From NCBI GenBank assembly GCA_009192285.1, contig CM018607.1, positions 434,001-498,000 on the forward strand: 64,000 nt of DNA, read 5' to 3'. The DNA comes from Morchella semilibera. Its lineage: Eukaryota > Ascomycota > Pezizomycetes > Pezizales > Morchellaceae. Each line of letters begins with the position of its first letter. The stretch's first letter is position 1. The position numbers and the translations under genes are program-made. Under the pieces are notes generated by a model, which saw only the letters and a program-made list of their open reading frames with translations, did no database searches and was not told where the DNA came from. Of this stretch, positions 1 to 11,785 are shown piece by piece.

Positions 1-771
1 AGAATTCATCAGCGATAGACTCGTGTTCCTCTTCTATCTGCCCTTGATGCTCCTTGTTCTTGTGGGACTGCATGAAGCGTACAGCACAAGTCCGACATAA
101 TTTCCAGTTTGCCGGAGCATTGGGAGATTGTGTTAGCCATTTTGGTTTGAACTCAATCATGGCCATGTCTTTCCAGATTTCCCCCTCATCCTCGCCCTCC
201 ATGTCCATATCTTCATCCTCATCGTCCGCGTCCGCCCGGCGGCGCGGGGGAGCCGGAGGGTAGAGATAAAGATAGTTCCCACAACTCATATCCTCGACTA
301 ACAGTCCCCAGGGTTCTTTCTCATCTAAGAGTCTTCTCTTCTTCTTTGGCGGATTAACAGGTCGCCCGGCCCAGTCAGTGGGTTGTTCATCCTCATCGAT
401 CGCAGTAAGAATTAGGTTTAATGCAGGGATCAGGAACGTTGAGAGTGCGATAATCTCGGTGCGCATCAGATATTCACCCATCAATGGGCCAAAACGGCCA
501 TGAAGATGATTGTGGAGCTTTTGGGTGGTAGGTGATCCAGGTAACAGCTTTCGAAGACGTAATAGATATGGTTTCTAGGCAGCGGTTAGAAGTTGGGGTA
601 GGACAAAATATCAAGGAGAGATGGACGAACAAAGAATGTGTCCGCTCCCACATACCGGTACAGGACATTGTTTGCACCTTCACCGAAGTATTCCCAATCA
701 TCGGGATCGTCCAGAACACGGTTAGGCACAGGCGGTGGAACAAGTCCGAGAGGAGTTGGAGTGGTAGTCAT
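1..771 (-). CDS. IPK1: Inositol-pentakisphosphate 2-kinase (partial, C-terminus off the window)
   Basis: The enzyme adds phosphate to the 2-position of inositol pentakisphosphate to make phytate (IP6), which supports mRNA export and chromatin-related processes in fungi. The start codon is at 771. Exon 1 is 652-771 (40 codons) and ends after the glycine-rich [15 protein letters not shown] 77-nt intron (575-651) has a GTGGGA donor, a CTAAC branch site and a TAG acceptor; the other visible donor, GTATGT five bases upstream, would leave the wrong frame. Exon 2 (1-574) opens with PYLLRLRK, matching the family's LLRLRK lysine motif. It then carries an acidic low-complexity stretch (about residues 150-170) and the signature [14 protein letters not shown] followed by CRTCA, the fungal version of the EIKPK motif. 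About 231 residues are visible, and the rest lies left of position 1. Identification rests on these motifs. The donor choice is the least certain point. Confidence 0.9.
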
Positions 772-3700
772 AATGATAGATGATTATCTATTCAAGTAGC
801 GTAGACCAACGTAGGCGAAGTCCTTCAATAGCGACTCCAGTCTGGTTTCAAGCAAAGGATATGTATTATGGCTTCGAAGTAAATCCAAGGGATAAGAGAT
901 TGAGTCTGCAAGTTTAGACGATAGATAAATGAGCAAGAAGATGGGAATGGGCACAAGCGACTCAGAACGAAGACAAATCCAAGTGAGAAGGATGAGAGGC
1001 AACTATGATAAAACAAATGATGGAATCAAGAAAGCAGGTGATAACAGTTGATTCTGGAAATGGAAGAATTCTGTCGTGGCCGGTCAGGAGATGGCGTTGA
1101 GTGGGGGAGAACAAAGCTGATGCAGGAACGAGTGCAGGTTTCAAGGTGAGGAAGCTGGGAGAAACACTCACTCACTCACCTGTGAGAGACCACCAGACCA
1201 ATTCCGTGATATTCCCGGGTAACCCCACCTCCACTTATTTACCCTTGTCTCAAAAGAATGTGCGACATCACCCCCACCTCCACCGCCCCCCTCCCTTCTG
1301 AACAGCGACGATCATTCGATCCATCGAACCCTTTTCACACAGTTGACTGCATGATGGTGATCCGCTTCGGATACCTAGTACTACATAGATCACCACGTGA
1401 GATCCTACACTACTCACCTCGAGTCTCCCGATGGTGAGATGATCAGGGAGCAGAAAAAAAAAAAAAAAAGCAGGTACGTTTGCCAAATTCATGATCATGA
1501 GAACTATACATGTAGGCTTCAGGAGGCCGTGGGACACTCAAAATTATACCAGCCGGCACTTTATGCCCAATTTACAACAGCCTGATCCCGGAGTCGATAA
1601 AACTGTGCACGCGATCTGTTTCCTCTCATATGAAACAAAGTTGTTAACGCCAAGAACAATATATCGGGCGATTCGATGTAAGACGTTGAGTGCGGTAATT
1701 TCTCTTATGTGCGATGGCACTCGAAGGTTTGATGGGTTCCCCTTGGTAAAGTGCTCAATCGTAGATCTAGAACACCCATGGATTAAGATGCGGCTCTGTT
1801 TCGTGCACGTGGTGATAAGACATTGAATACATAACAACAGTAATCTAGCATATCTCTTAACGGATTCACATTTTACCCCCGAGATAGTACGAGATTTAAG
1901 TCACCATACCCTAAGTTTACACGTATTAAATGCTATTCTTGCAGATACTCTATCGTCTAGATCCATCCGTAGGTATTTCGGGGTTCTACTGCATCCTTCC
2001 CCAAGCAAAACTTTCCAACACATCTCTTTTCTCTCCCCACAGAATTTCATATATCATTGAAGCGAATATCCTGTTCATAGGCTCTCAAAATTGTCATGAT
2101 ATTGTGCGGTGTCAAAATAACCGGAAACCAGCCTCGCAGCCAAGCAAATGGCCTACAACAACCAAATTTTGAAAGTACCAACCTTGAGCGCGCCCGTATT
2201 AGAACCCTAGACCATATAACTATAGAGCACAGAATTGGAATCCCTTGTCTTATTTCTCTTATGGTTGTGGTGATGTTGAAATGTTATTTTTGACAACCTA
2301 CCATACGGACAATGGTCAAGGAATGGAAGTTCGGAAGCTAACATCCCGTGCATGTAGGAAGTATCTCAGAGCCATATGTCGACACCGCCTTTTAAAGCCC
2401 CCAATCTAGCTCTGTGCGTAGGAAATAAATCATTTATGGAGACTGGGCCCCCCCGAAATCAATAACACATTCTATCTTGGTATTAGTAACTACGCCTCTA
2501 CGGTGGAGTTGGAGCTTTACTTGGGGCGTGGAGGAAATTCGTCAATACCTCAGTCAAATTGCTCCAATGCCTTGATGCATGACCGACTCGCTTCTGTACA
2601 GTTTTAACGACTCTGAAGCATTTCCGCCCACATTTTATTGACTCTTGTAGCCGCACAGACCCGTATGTGCCAGTTCCTTTGATTGAACACACCTTGCCTT
2701 CCACTCTACACAACCATGAGTAACAACCTCCATTGCTGTTAAAGTAGTCCAAAGTGATAATATGGGTAACCGTGATAGAATTTTGCGCTGCGGCGCCTCC
2801 AAATTGTATACTTGTGTTAGTTTTCAAACCCACACACACAATGAGTAGTAGAAAGTACAATGCGTATCAAGGGTATGCGTCACTAGCTTGTAGGACACTT
2901 TAAGGCAGAGTTTAACCATGATGCGTTGAAACCCCCTTAACAGCTTCGCGCTCTAAATATATCTGAGAATTAATTATACACGTATAAGAACCCCGGGGGC
3001 GGTTTCCTGGTAGGGCTAGAATCGCGCCTTGCTATTCCGGATAGCCAAAATTCACGGGTCTCATATGGAAGAGCAATAATAGAACTAGAACGGCCTCCCA
3101 TGAGAGAGGTTCGTACGGAATAGTAAGGATCTACCATATTAAGTTCCGCAGTAGTGAGGTTTTTGTTTTTGTTTTTTTGTTTACATCATTAATTGCCGTA
3201 GTAGTGAGTGCAACTGTAATGTTTTCTGTCACACCCCCACCTCCGTCAGTAGCTATCGTAAGCAAATCTGTACTCGAGGCCGGCTGGTGCTCCTGAACCA
3301 ATGAACTTACTGAACTTCAGACTTAAAGTAGCTAGAAACCGCATTTTAGATTCGTTGTGTATCACCCGAATATATGAGATATCGAGAAAAAACCTCTGGT
3401 GCATAAGTACACGGCTTAGTATTAGTCAAAGAAGAAAACCTCTTTTTTATAATTTACATACTCCAAAACTGGGGGTCATACAGTGAGATAGGGTTAGGGT
3501 ATCTAGTTGAAAAATTTGACCATGATATCTCAGGGCACAAGGAGCTCTGCTTCAATTCCACGGGATAAAACCAACTCTATAGTATGTTCTCCATCAGAAA
3601 TAAGAAAACTGCCATCAGAATTAGATGTAGCGCGGCGTTGTATACATATACACGAAGAGGAGGGTGGTGTTGCCTACATGTACATACCTCAACAATACAT

Positions 3701-4303
3701 GTATTATTGGTGTATTTGGCCAAGAGACAATATTGTATAAAATATAGAATATAAAGATAGAGGCTATTGTACTGCTTAGAGAATTTCTGTATATAGAATC
3801 AAACCCGGTTGCCTTTAAGGACGGAGCTGGAGGGACCCTCCTGGGAATATGAGATAAGACTAAAGGCACATCAGTAGAGGGCTGTCATCGGAAATAACGG
3901 CAAAGTTGGTAGCCTAGCTAGATGGGGTCAAAAAAAATGCGGAGCGATAAAGCTTCTATTTTGTGATTGATCTAGAAGTCGGTAGTAAGACTGGGAGAGA
4001 AACTGTAGAAGGGTTGGTTAGATGAGGTTATCTCCCCTAGGCACCCCATAGAGGATAATAGCAAAACCAAGTCTATGGTAGTAGGTACAAACCAGTTTCC
4101 TGAAAATTCACAGGTGTGAATGTAAACTGGTAGGCGATCAGATCTCGGTTCAGAGTCAGCCTTGTGTTACACGCGCGCAGCTACGCAGCCCAATCATGAT
4201 ATAGCCTGAGACCCCGCTTTCCTTCATAATCACCGAGCAACTAGTACCAACAAGCATGCACTCCTCCATGCTACCCAGGGTACTTTAAGGACTTCGGAGG
4301 GAA
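772..4303. other. Intergenic, no gene seen
   Basis: This 3.5-kb gap separates the start of IPK1 from the HeLo-like/kinase-like gene. It holds one copy of a dispersed repeat (2101-2274), a poly-A run near 1453-1468, and TACATGTA octamers near 1506, 3676 and 3695. An open frame at 2498-2860 (-) has no ATG and shows no recognisable family. Nothing else was recognised. Confidence 0.6.
2101..2274. repeat. Dispersed repeat, copy 1
   Basis: This stretch matches 12113-12288 over its whole length in the same orientation. Both copies begin near a GTGTCAAAATAAC-like string, share blocks such as GGAAACCAGCCTC and CTTGTCTTATTTCTCTTAT, and differ by point changes and small indels. Copy 2 has about 15 extra bases near its 3' third. 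No terminal inverted repeats or coding sequence are evident, so the class is unknown; a SINE, a MITE or a remnant are all possible. Confidence 0.8.
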
Positions 4304-5937
4304 ATGGCAGAAGCATTCGGACTTGCGGTCGCTGTACCCGGGATCGTGGATCTCTGCATTAGGTTCGTGGGACTCTATCACTCATGTATAGCTATATAGG
4401 TTCCCGTAGCTAACTTACTAACTGCACAGATATGGCCAGTCTTTAGTTCGAAAGTACCAAAACTACAAAAACTTTGAAACAGAGCTCGGGGAGCTCATCG
4501 TCAAGTTCGAAGCTCACTGGACAAACCTACGGATGCAGATTGAGTTCTTCGCCAAGGTTCAGGACCGTGTCGAAGAGCGTCACCGTCTCCACTTTGAGAA
4601 TCTTGTCGGCGTACTATCCAATAAGCTTAAGCAGATCGGGCTGAAGATCGAGGGCATCGCTGCTCATGTCAAACGAGTGTTCCAGCGGGCTAAGTTTGCC
4701 CTGATGATGCAGAAGTCGCTCCAGGAGGCCATCAACGAGCTGGCAGGATGGCAGGAGTTGATTCAGCCGTTGATATTTCATCTTATGAAAACAGCGGACC
4801 CGGTTGTCGAACAGAGAATCAATGATGCGCCTGCAGAGGAAAATACTGCGATATCGACGGTGCAGAACATGAGGCGGGCTTTTGGCTCAACAAAAGCGCC
4901 AGCGGAATCAGTCATTTTCCCTACTGATAATAATTATTGGAATGCTGAACATAGAAGGGCTATCCGATACACAGCTGTCGAGATTCATCAAGTTCCGGGT
5001 CCCAATGGCCGTCAACTTCTCATTGACCCCGTCCCTTGTAACGGTCGCGACCCCGCTGCACGACGCACGATCAAAAGATATCCGCAAGCTCGTTCGAGTT
5101 CTCCGATTAGTGGATCCCATGACTTTCGGAATCCCGGTCTGTGCCGGCACTGTGAATATCAAAGACGACGGCGGGACGCTCAGTAAAATTGAAATGGTAT
5201 TTAATGTCCCGCAGGGCTTGAGGAATCCTCGGTCCTTGCGTGATATTTTGATCTCGCCAGATCATCAGGAGGACCCTATTAATGTACGGATACAACTTGC
5301 AAAACGCCTTGCAAGAACGGTCTCTTTTGTTCATTCAAGCAATTTTGTACACAAGAATTTCCGTCCGGAAACAATAGTTATTCTTGAGTCTTGCAGAGAG
5401 TCAACTGGTCAATGCTTCGTCAACGAGGTTGGATTCCCATTTCTAGTTGGGTTCCAGAAGTTCCGCTCAGCTGCTGCGCATACAACAATGATGGGGGATA
5501 CAGCGTGGGAAAAGAATCTATATCAACATCCAGACCGCCAAGGAGAATTTCCGGATGAGGTCTATAAAATGCAGCACGATATTTATAGCCTCGGTGTTTG
5601 CCTGTTAGAAATTGCACTTTGGAAGTCTTTTGTGTTATATGACGGTTACGGTGCCCCGCTCAGGTCAGCAGAGTCCCAACACTTAGATAAGAAGACCGGG
5701 AACGAAGTGAAGGAGATACTTGTCGAGATGGCTCGAGAGTTGATACCGAAGGCATTGGGAAATCGATATGCGGAGGTGACAATATCATGCCTGAGATGTC
5801 TAGATGATGACGAGAATAATGATTTCGAACTTATGGATGAGGAGGGTATATCGGTTGGAGTCGGATACATCGAGAAGGCAAGTGTCAAAACTTCTCTAGG
5901 TCTGTCATATCAGTATATTTATCAGGCTAACAAGTGA
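4304..5937 (+). pseudogene. HeLo-like helical domain + kinase-like domain protein, apparently broken
   Basis: The ATG at 4304 starts MAEAFGLAVAVPGIVDLCI, the typical opening of fungal HeLo-like (prion-inhibition and propagation) N-terminal domains. A 67-nt intron lies at 4363-4429 (GTTCGT...CACAG). A helical, Lys/Glu-rich region of about 150 residues follows. The downstream part, to the stop at 5937, resembles a protein kinase C-lobe: SNFVHKNFRPETIVIL at the catalytic-loop position and HDIYSLGVCLLEIALWKS for subdomain IX. The loop is of the degenerate type common in this family, so a pseudokinase is likely. HeLo-type domains form membrane-active helical bundles in fungal incompatibility and regulated cell death, and the helical-bundle-plus-pseudokinase layout recalls animal MLKL. 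The coding sequence appears to carry about one reading-frame break but otherwise looks whole, which suggests a recent event or a sequence error. No NLR-type partner gene is adjacent. Confidence 0.75.
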
Positions 5938-6489
5938 CCCAGATACTTGGAAAATTGGAGGAGATAACCGTGTAACTATGTACAAACAGGATCCGGAGTT
6001 TTTCTTTTTCCCTCTTTATGGCCCAGGTAGCAATTCTCAATTATCATCATTTTCTGCGCATAGAGTAACCCGACCTCAAAGTTCTCTCTAGCTATAGATC
6101 TATTAGATAGAGTCCCCACGACTTATGCACACCATCTTTCTCGTGGCTAGGGGGTTTGATGATAGAAAAAGCAGGTAACGTACGGTTGAGACTTTGAATC
6201 ACCTATAGAGATAGGGCGATAAAATACTGTGGGAAGAACGTTACATATTGCGTATGACGATAGGTCCTCGGGAACTTTAAATAAGCAACTAGCACTCGCC
6301 AAGCATGCGAGTGATATTTCATGACCCAATACAAAGTACCAAGTCTTCAATCAACACCCCAGGAATCAAAAGTTCATGTGTACTAAATCAGACCTGCTTA
6401 TTCACCCATTCATAATATTATACATGTGAAGAGTCGTTTCTTCTATCTTAGCTAAAGTTTCCACCGATTATTTCTCCCCCCCTTCTTAA
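5938..6489. other. Intergenic between convergent genes
   Basis: This 550-bp spacer lies between the 3' ends of the HeLo-like/kinase-like gene (+) and the acidic-protein gene (-). It is AT-rich. No gene, RNA or repeat was recognised. Confidence 0.5.
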
Positions 6490-9413
6490 TCATATAAGTG
6501 ACGACCTCCTTCTTTTACTCTTCCTCCTCTTCTTTTTTTCACGCGTGGTATCTCCTACCACTAGCTGTGATTCATCTATAGCTACTTCTTGTTCATCATT
6601 TCTGGACTCGTCCGCGACCGGTAACTGACCCCCTCGGGTCCTTTTATTTGCTAGCAAAGGTTCTAGGGCTATCAAGGTGTTATCTGAAACGGTTGAACGC
6701 TTGAAATTATCCGAAAGGTTCTGTTTGCTAAGAGGTTCGCGGGGCGGTGGAGGTGTCGGGATGGGTGTTTTGATATATGATCCTTGGGAAAGGTTGGTTC
6801 CATTTTTTGTTATTGCGCTGCTGTCGCTGGTGGTAGTTCTTTCGCTGGACCAGCGCCCACTGGTTTCCACATGATTATGACCCGATCCTGGGTTCTCATC
6901 AAAGCTCTCTTGATCTTTCTCGACTCGTTGTCTTTTAGATGATCTGGTCTCGGGCCCGTCGGCTTGAATGTCATCTCCGAGCTTTCGTTTGTTATTAGGC
7001 GTCTCCAGGGCCTGCAACAGTGACTTATCGGAATGTTGTGAAGATAAACTTGATGAATTCGTAGAAGGGGTGGAACGAAATCTATCCCGGAAAAACGAGG
7101 ATTCCTCAAACTCATCCTCATAGCTGCCTCGGCCCTCATCCCCACCATAGTCTCCATCAGTCTGCTCCTTTCCATTCCCCTCACCCCCCCCTTTCTCAGG
7201 GTGATGCCATGCAAAGAACTTTGGGAGCATTTTAACATACGATACTTCAGGAGCAACCTTTCCCGAGCTAGAAACAATATCTGATCTTGCTGGAATTTTT
7301 CTCAGAGGGGAGGACAAAGACCGACCTGATACGTATAGGCTTTCTTCCTTGATGGGAGTCATTAATGGAAGAGTGCCACTGTAGAGTTGTACTAATGGAC
7401 GGTTCTTGTAGCGATTCAGGTATATCTGGCTAGGGTCTATGGATGAGTCTTCGGTTTCTTCTTCCTCTTCCTCTTGCTCTTCCTCTTGCTCTTGCTCTTC
7501 CTCTTCCTCTTCCTCCTCCTCCTCCTCTTCCTCCTCCTCCTCCTCTCCCTCTCCCTCTTCCTCTCCCTCTCCCTCTCCCTCTCCCTCTCCCTCTCCCTCT
7601 CCCTCTCCCTCTTCCTCTTCCTCTTCCTCTTCCTCTTCCTCTTCCTCTTGTTCCTCTTGTTCCTCTTGTTCTCCTTGTTCCTCTTGTTCCTCTTGCTCCT
7701 CTTGCTCCTCTTCTTCCTCTTCTCCCACATCTTCCACGTCTTCCACGTCTTCTACGTCTTCCACATCCTCCCCTTCTTCCCCTTCTCCCTCTCCTGCTTC
7801 TTCCTCCGATTCTATTTCCACTTCCACTTCCTCCTCCTCCTCCTCCTCCTCCTCCTCCTCCTCCTCCTCCTCCTCCTCCTCCTGCTCTCTTTTCTTCCTT
7901 CCACCCCTACCCCCTTGTACACTTGCCCTTACCTGCCTAACCCTCTCTCCATATCCTTCATACTCATCACTCTCTGCCGTTGTTCCCCCTTCATAGTCAA
8001 ACTCCATCTCTTCATCTTCTTCATCTTCGTCTTGTTCCTCGCCCTCCTCCCCTATGTCCTTGTCACTGTCCTCCTCATCCCCGCCACAAACAAAACCATC
8101 CTCTAGGTCATCTGTCTCTTCCATTTCGTACACATCTCCCGCCACTGGAGACGAAATGACTTTAAAACCCCCGTTTCGCAATGGAATCTTTGTAGCACTT
8201 GTTCCCCTGTCTGACGTTGACATAAATGATCCAGGCTCTCTATTTTTAGGCTTGATCTTAACACGAAGGGCTTTTCTCGGTTCAAATGAGCACGGCGCAA
8301 TCGATTCTACATCACCTCCAGCTTCCGACTTTGAAGCCGACCGCCTCGGGCTTGAGTTAACTCCTTGACCACCTGTACACACACTATTAACGTCGCCATC
8401 AACAAATAAAGGCTGCAGTAGAACTTACTCTTCACCCCTATATTGATACCTTCCTCAAAAACATTCCCCCCCACCTCCGGTTCCAAAACCTTCTTTGGTC
8501 TCTTATCCGGTCTCTCGCTCCAATAGTTGCCTGCAATCTCATCCACCACCCCCTTGACCTTCCTCATCTCCTCCCTGGCTAGCGAAGACTTTAAAGAAAG
8601 GCTCTTTAATAGCGTCTTATTCTCCTCGGTCCTCCTCAATATCTGCTGTTGTAAACTGTCCATATAGTCGCTTCGCTCCACAATATAGCTGTACAGGTTT
8701 TCCACCGTCACACGCCTTCCAGTGATTGGCGGTGGCGGGACAAGCTTCGGCGAAACGGTCGGAGGGGACGAGCATAGCTTGGAGATATCAATATCAATCT
8801 CCTCTCCATTATCATTATCAATTTCCTCTTCCCCCTTCCCATTCTCTTCCTCCTCCTCCTCCTCCCCTTCTACCCCTTCCCTCTTCCCATTCTCTTCCTC
8901 CTCTTCCTCCTCCCCTTCTACCTCTTCCGGATTCTTCTTCTCCCCCTCCTTAAACTTTTCAGGTAACCCCAGGCTCACCGGCAACAGCGGACCCAGCGGG
9001 GGTATTCTTACTTTCACCTCCGGCTTTGTTATCGCCCTCCTGGCGCTATACTTCCACATAGGTGACGAATTCTGATCCTGCTCCTCAAACTCGTACTTCC
9101 TGAAGATCGGCGAGTCCGGGTTCCGCAGCGGCGAGAAATCAATCTATCAACAACCACACCCACAACGTCAACTAGCCGCTCCTAATATTTCACAACAAAC
9201 CAGTCAACAATTTATAATAACAATATTTACCTCCTCCTCTATCATATTCCACACATGGTCCCGCGCCTTGTGCACACACGCCAAACACACCTCCTTCCCC
9301 GAGTAGGTCTCGGCTCTCGTACGGCGATCATCGAGGAACTCGAAGCAACGGCAGCGCTTGCAGTGGCTGGGGACGTGCTTGCGGCGCGTGAAGGGTGGTG
9401 AGACTTTCATCAT
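6490..9413 (-). CDS. Unknown 926-residue acidic protein with N-terminal Cys cluster
   Basis: Three exons read cleanly. Exon 1 is 9231-9413, starting at MMKVSPPF. Exon 2 is 8429-9143 and exon 3 is 6490-8372. The introns are 87 and 56 nt, with GTAAAT and GTAAGT donors. The N-terminus has CKRCRCFEF and, about 20 residues later, CLAC, a possible zinc-binding cluster. Residues about 60-300 include two E-rich repeats ending in ENGK and a probable coiled coil (near YMDSLQQQILRRTEENKTLL). Exon 3 carries a very long Glu/Gly/Asp low-complexity tract (DNA about 7439-7890). A Ser-rich region and a basic tail (KKKRRKSKRRRSS) follow, the latter a likely nuclear localisation signal. The composition suggests a nuclear, chromatin- or histone-binding role, but no family was recognised. 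The GAG/GGA/GAA tract is prone to slippage, so its length may vary among strains. Confidence 0.82.
7439..7890 (-). repeat. Coding Glu/Gly-rich low-complexity tract (imperfect GAR triplets)
   Basis: About 450 bases are almost pure pyrimidine on the plus strand (CTC, TTC, CCT units) and purine on the minus strand. They encode runs of Glu, Glu-Gly and Glu-Gln within the acidic protein. A perfect CTC run of about 18 units lies near 7828-7881. The tract stays in frame and has no stop, so it is tolerated by the coding sequence. Long purine/pyrimidine mirror tracts like this can also form triplex DNA. Confidence 0.9.
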
Positions 9414-9419
9414 TTGTAT

Positions 9420-9471
<52 letters not shown>

Positions 9472-10484
9472 AATCTTCTCCCTGGAGTCGTTTAAGGGTT
9501 TTTTTTAACCTTAAGAGAAAGAAACAGTGTTGGTGATATGCGGCTATCGGACATATGTACGTTCTATTAGATTGTCGTCTTTGTTAGTGGCTCCTTTGTG
9601 TTCGAATATGCGGTTTCATGAGAAGGTGCCCCCCGGGCCCTTTGTTCAAAACAAAGAGCAACAAAGTAATGAATGACTAAGGCACCTCCGATACATAGTC
9701 TGTTGGCCTCTTGCCAGCTGGTTTGACATATTTTAGAGTGATATTGTACATACAATATAATACCTGCACGTTTGAAGTACCCGGACTAGTAAATACGCCA
9801 CACAAACACAAACAGCCCAGCCACGAGTGACAATCCATGAGCCAATGATATCCCGTGATGCTATTTTATCCCCACCGATGAATCATATCCTAAACACGAA
9901 GGCCGCAATCGATCTGCTAAAACATGCAACTATCAGACGAAAACAGTATATTCTTCATGCAAGGGGATGTTTGATCATCGGGTTAGGGCTCTGGGGCTAG
10001 CTGGAAGCAACCAACAGCTCAACCTCTCGACCGATGCGGTCTGGGCTCATCATCTGTCTATATAACAATTCTCCTAGTACTCATGAGATAACAATCCATA
10101 TATAGATTTCCTATTCTGTTCTACTGAACGAAGAAGACGCCTCCCTCTGTCCGGCCTGATCTATACATAGCCCTAGCCCCCCCCCCCTCTTCTACCAAAC
10201 CTTAAGCTTGTTTCCTCTGGTCAACCGACGACGTTTCCAGCCCGTAAACCCACAAGCTTTTTCTTTATGCGCCCCCGAACTGAATCTTTGAATTCGGCAC
10301 ATTTAGTAAAACGAATGATATAGTATACCCTTCGACCCCGACCGGAAGCAGTGATGAAGGTTTTGCCTATAAGTACACACGGCAATTGACCTAGCCATGT
10401 ATCGTGCCAGAAGTGCGTACATTTCAAAAAAAAAAAAAAAAAAGAGAAATCCATCTTCGAGTAGCTATAGTTACAGGACCGACC
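9414..10484. other. Divergent promoter region with CT microsatellite
   Basis: This 1.07-kb spacer lies between the acidic-protein gene (-) and the tyrosinase (+), so it should hold both promoters. A CT/GA microsatellite (9423-9471, with one interruption) sits directly upstream of the acidic-protein start, and a poly-A run (about 10427-10443) lies just before the tyrosinase start. No other gene was seen. Confidence 0.6.
9423..9471. repeat. CT/GA dinucleotide microsatellite
   Basis: About 24 CT units with a single TT interruption. It begins ten bases upstream of the acidic-protein start codon, so it probably lies in the 5' UTR or core promoter, as CT tracts often do in fungi. Confidence 0.95.
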
Positions 10485-11785
10485 ATGCACTGTCTCACGC
10501 CCCTAGTCCTTCTCGCTCTCGCCCTCACTCTAACTGCACACCCAACAACCAAGCGCCAGTTCTCCTGCTCCTCCCCTCTTCGGCGCCGCGCCTGGTCTGC
10601 TCCCCCTCCATCCCCCCTCCCCCTTCCAACCTCTCTGGGTCGAATTAACATGTACCTACCCTGCCTACCATATAGGCACAAGCTCAGCACCCCCGAGCGC
10701 CTCGCCTACATCTCCGCCGAGCAGTGCCTGATGCGTATCCCCGCGCGCACGGATGCCGAGGGCGCCGTAAGCCGCTTCGACGACCTGCTCGGCGCGCACC
10801 AGAACCAGGCGGGATGGATCCACAACACGGCGTGGTTCCTCCCGTGGCATCGATTGTATATGAGGGCGCATGAGCGCGCGCTGAGGGAGGACTGTGGATA
10901 TGAGGGCGCGCAACCGTAAGTGCTCCGTTTTTATGGGTGGTGGTGGCTTCCAGGCGAGGGCAAAGGGTCGGGAGTTGGAGCTGGAGCTATTATAAGTGTA
11001 ATAGGGGGAGAAGACGCTGACTGACAGGATGGGGATTGGTGGGGTGGACAGATACTGGGACGAACCCCTAGACGCGGGGCACTTTGCCAGCGCGAGCATC
11101 TTTAATCCGCGCGAAGGGTTCGGCGGAGGCGGCGACGGCGAGGAAGGCTGTATCCGCGACGGTTAATTCTTCCCTTCTATCATCTTAATTCCTCCTCCTC
11201 CTCCTCCTCCTCCCCCTCTCGCTGACAGAGAGGAAAGGCCCATTTGCGTCATACAGGCTACACCAAGGCCCCGGCTACGCGCACGAGGAGCACTGCATCA
11301 GTCGCAGCATCGACGACAATGTGAGTAGCTACATCGACCAGGGCACCATCGACGACTGTCTTGGGCGACCAGACTTTGCGAGCGTGTGGCCGTGCATCGA
11401 GACGAACCCGCACACGGCGGGGACATCGCGGTGTGGGTGGTGTCATGGTATTTCGATTCCTCCACTTCCTCCCCCGTAGCTAGATAGTACGCTGCGTTCT
11501 AAACACTGTCACGATTAATAGGATAACGCCGTCTCGAGCCCCGGCGACCCACTGTTCTACCTCCACCACACGTTCCTAGACCGCATGTGGTGGAAGTGGC
11601 AGGAGCAGGATCTTGATAGGAGGCTCAACGACATTTCTGGCGGCGTGCCAAGCTTCGAGGAGGATGGGCACTGGAGGGGTATTGGGATGGAGGATGTGAT
11701 GGATATGCGTGGAGTTATTCCGGGGGTGAGGATTAAGGACCTAATGGATATTCGGGGAGGGGCGATGTGTTATGGATATGATTAG
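10485..11785 (+). CDS. Secreted short tyrosinase (polyphenol oxidase), with an apparent frameshift
   Basis: Tyrosinases oxidise monophenols and catechols to quinones with a type-3 dicopper centre. Five exons are supported: 10485-10594, 10676-10915, 11052-11161, 11238-11447 and 11522-11785, with introns of 74-136 nt. A signal peptide (MHCLTPLVLLALALTLTA) is followed by a KR site. Copper-A motifs are visible as GAHQNQAGWIHN and FLPWHRLYMRAHE, then PYWDEPLDA. Copper-B should read HTAGHRGVGGVM and continues as DNAVSSPGDPLFYLHHTFLDRMWW. One extra A near 11423 lies inside the HxxxH motif. As sequenced, the frame runs to a stop at the start of exon 5; without that base all five exons would read as about 310 residues. 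The protein ends in AMCYGYD, like short secreted tyrosinases. A new null allele or a sequence error are both possible. Confidence 0.88.

Noticed and set aside
2498-2860. 120-codon open frame (-) with a hydrophobic start and five cysteines, like a small secreted protein
   Set aside because: It begins at TTG, has no in-frame ATG, and a stop lies just upstream; no splice site gives it a start.
7439-8106. Several long plus-strand frames rich in Ser, Pro or Leu
   Set aside because: They are antisense shadows of the Glu-rich tract of the minus-strand gene.
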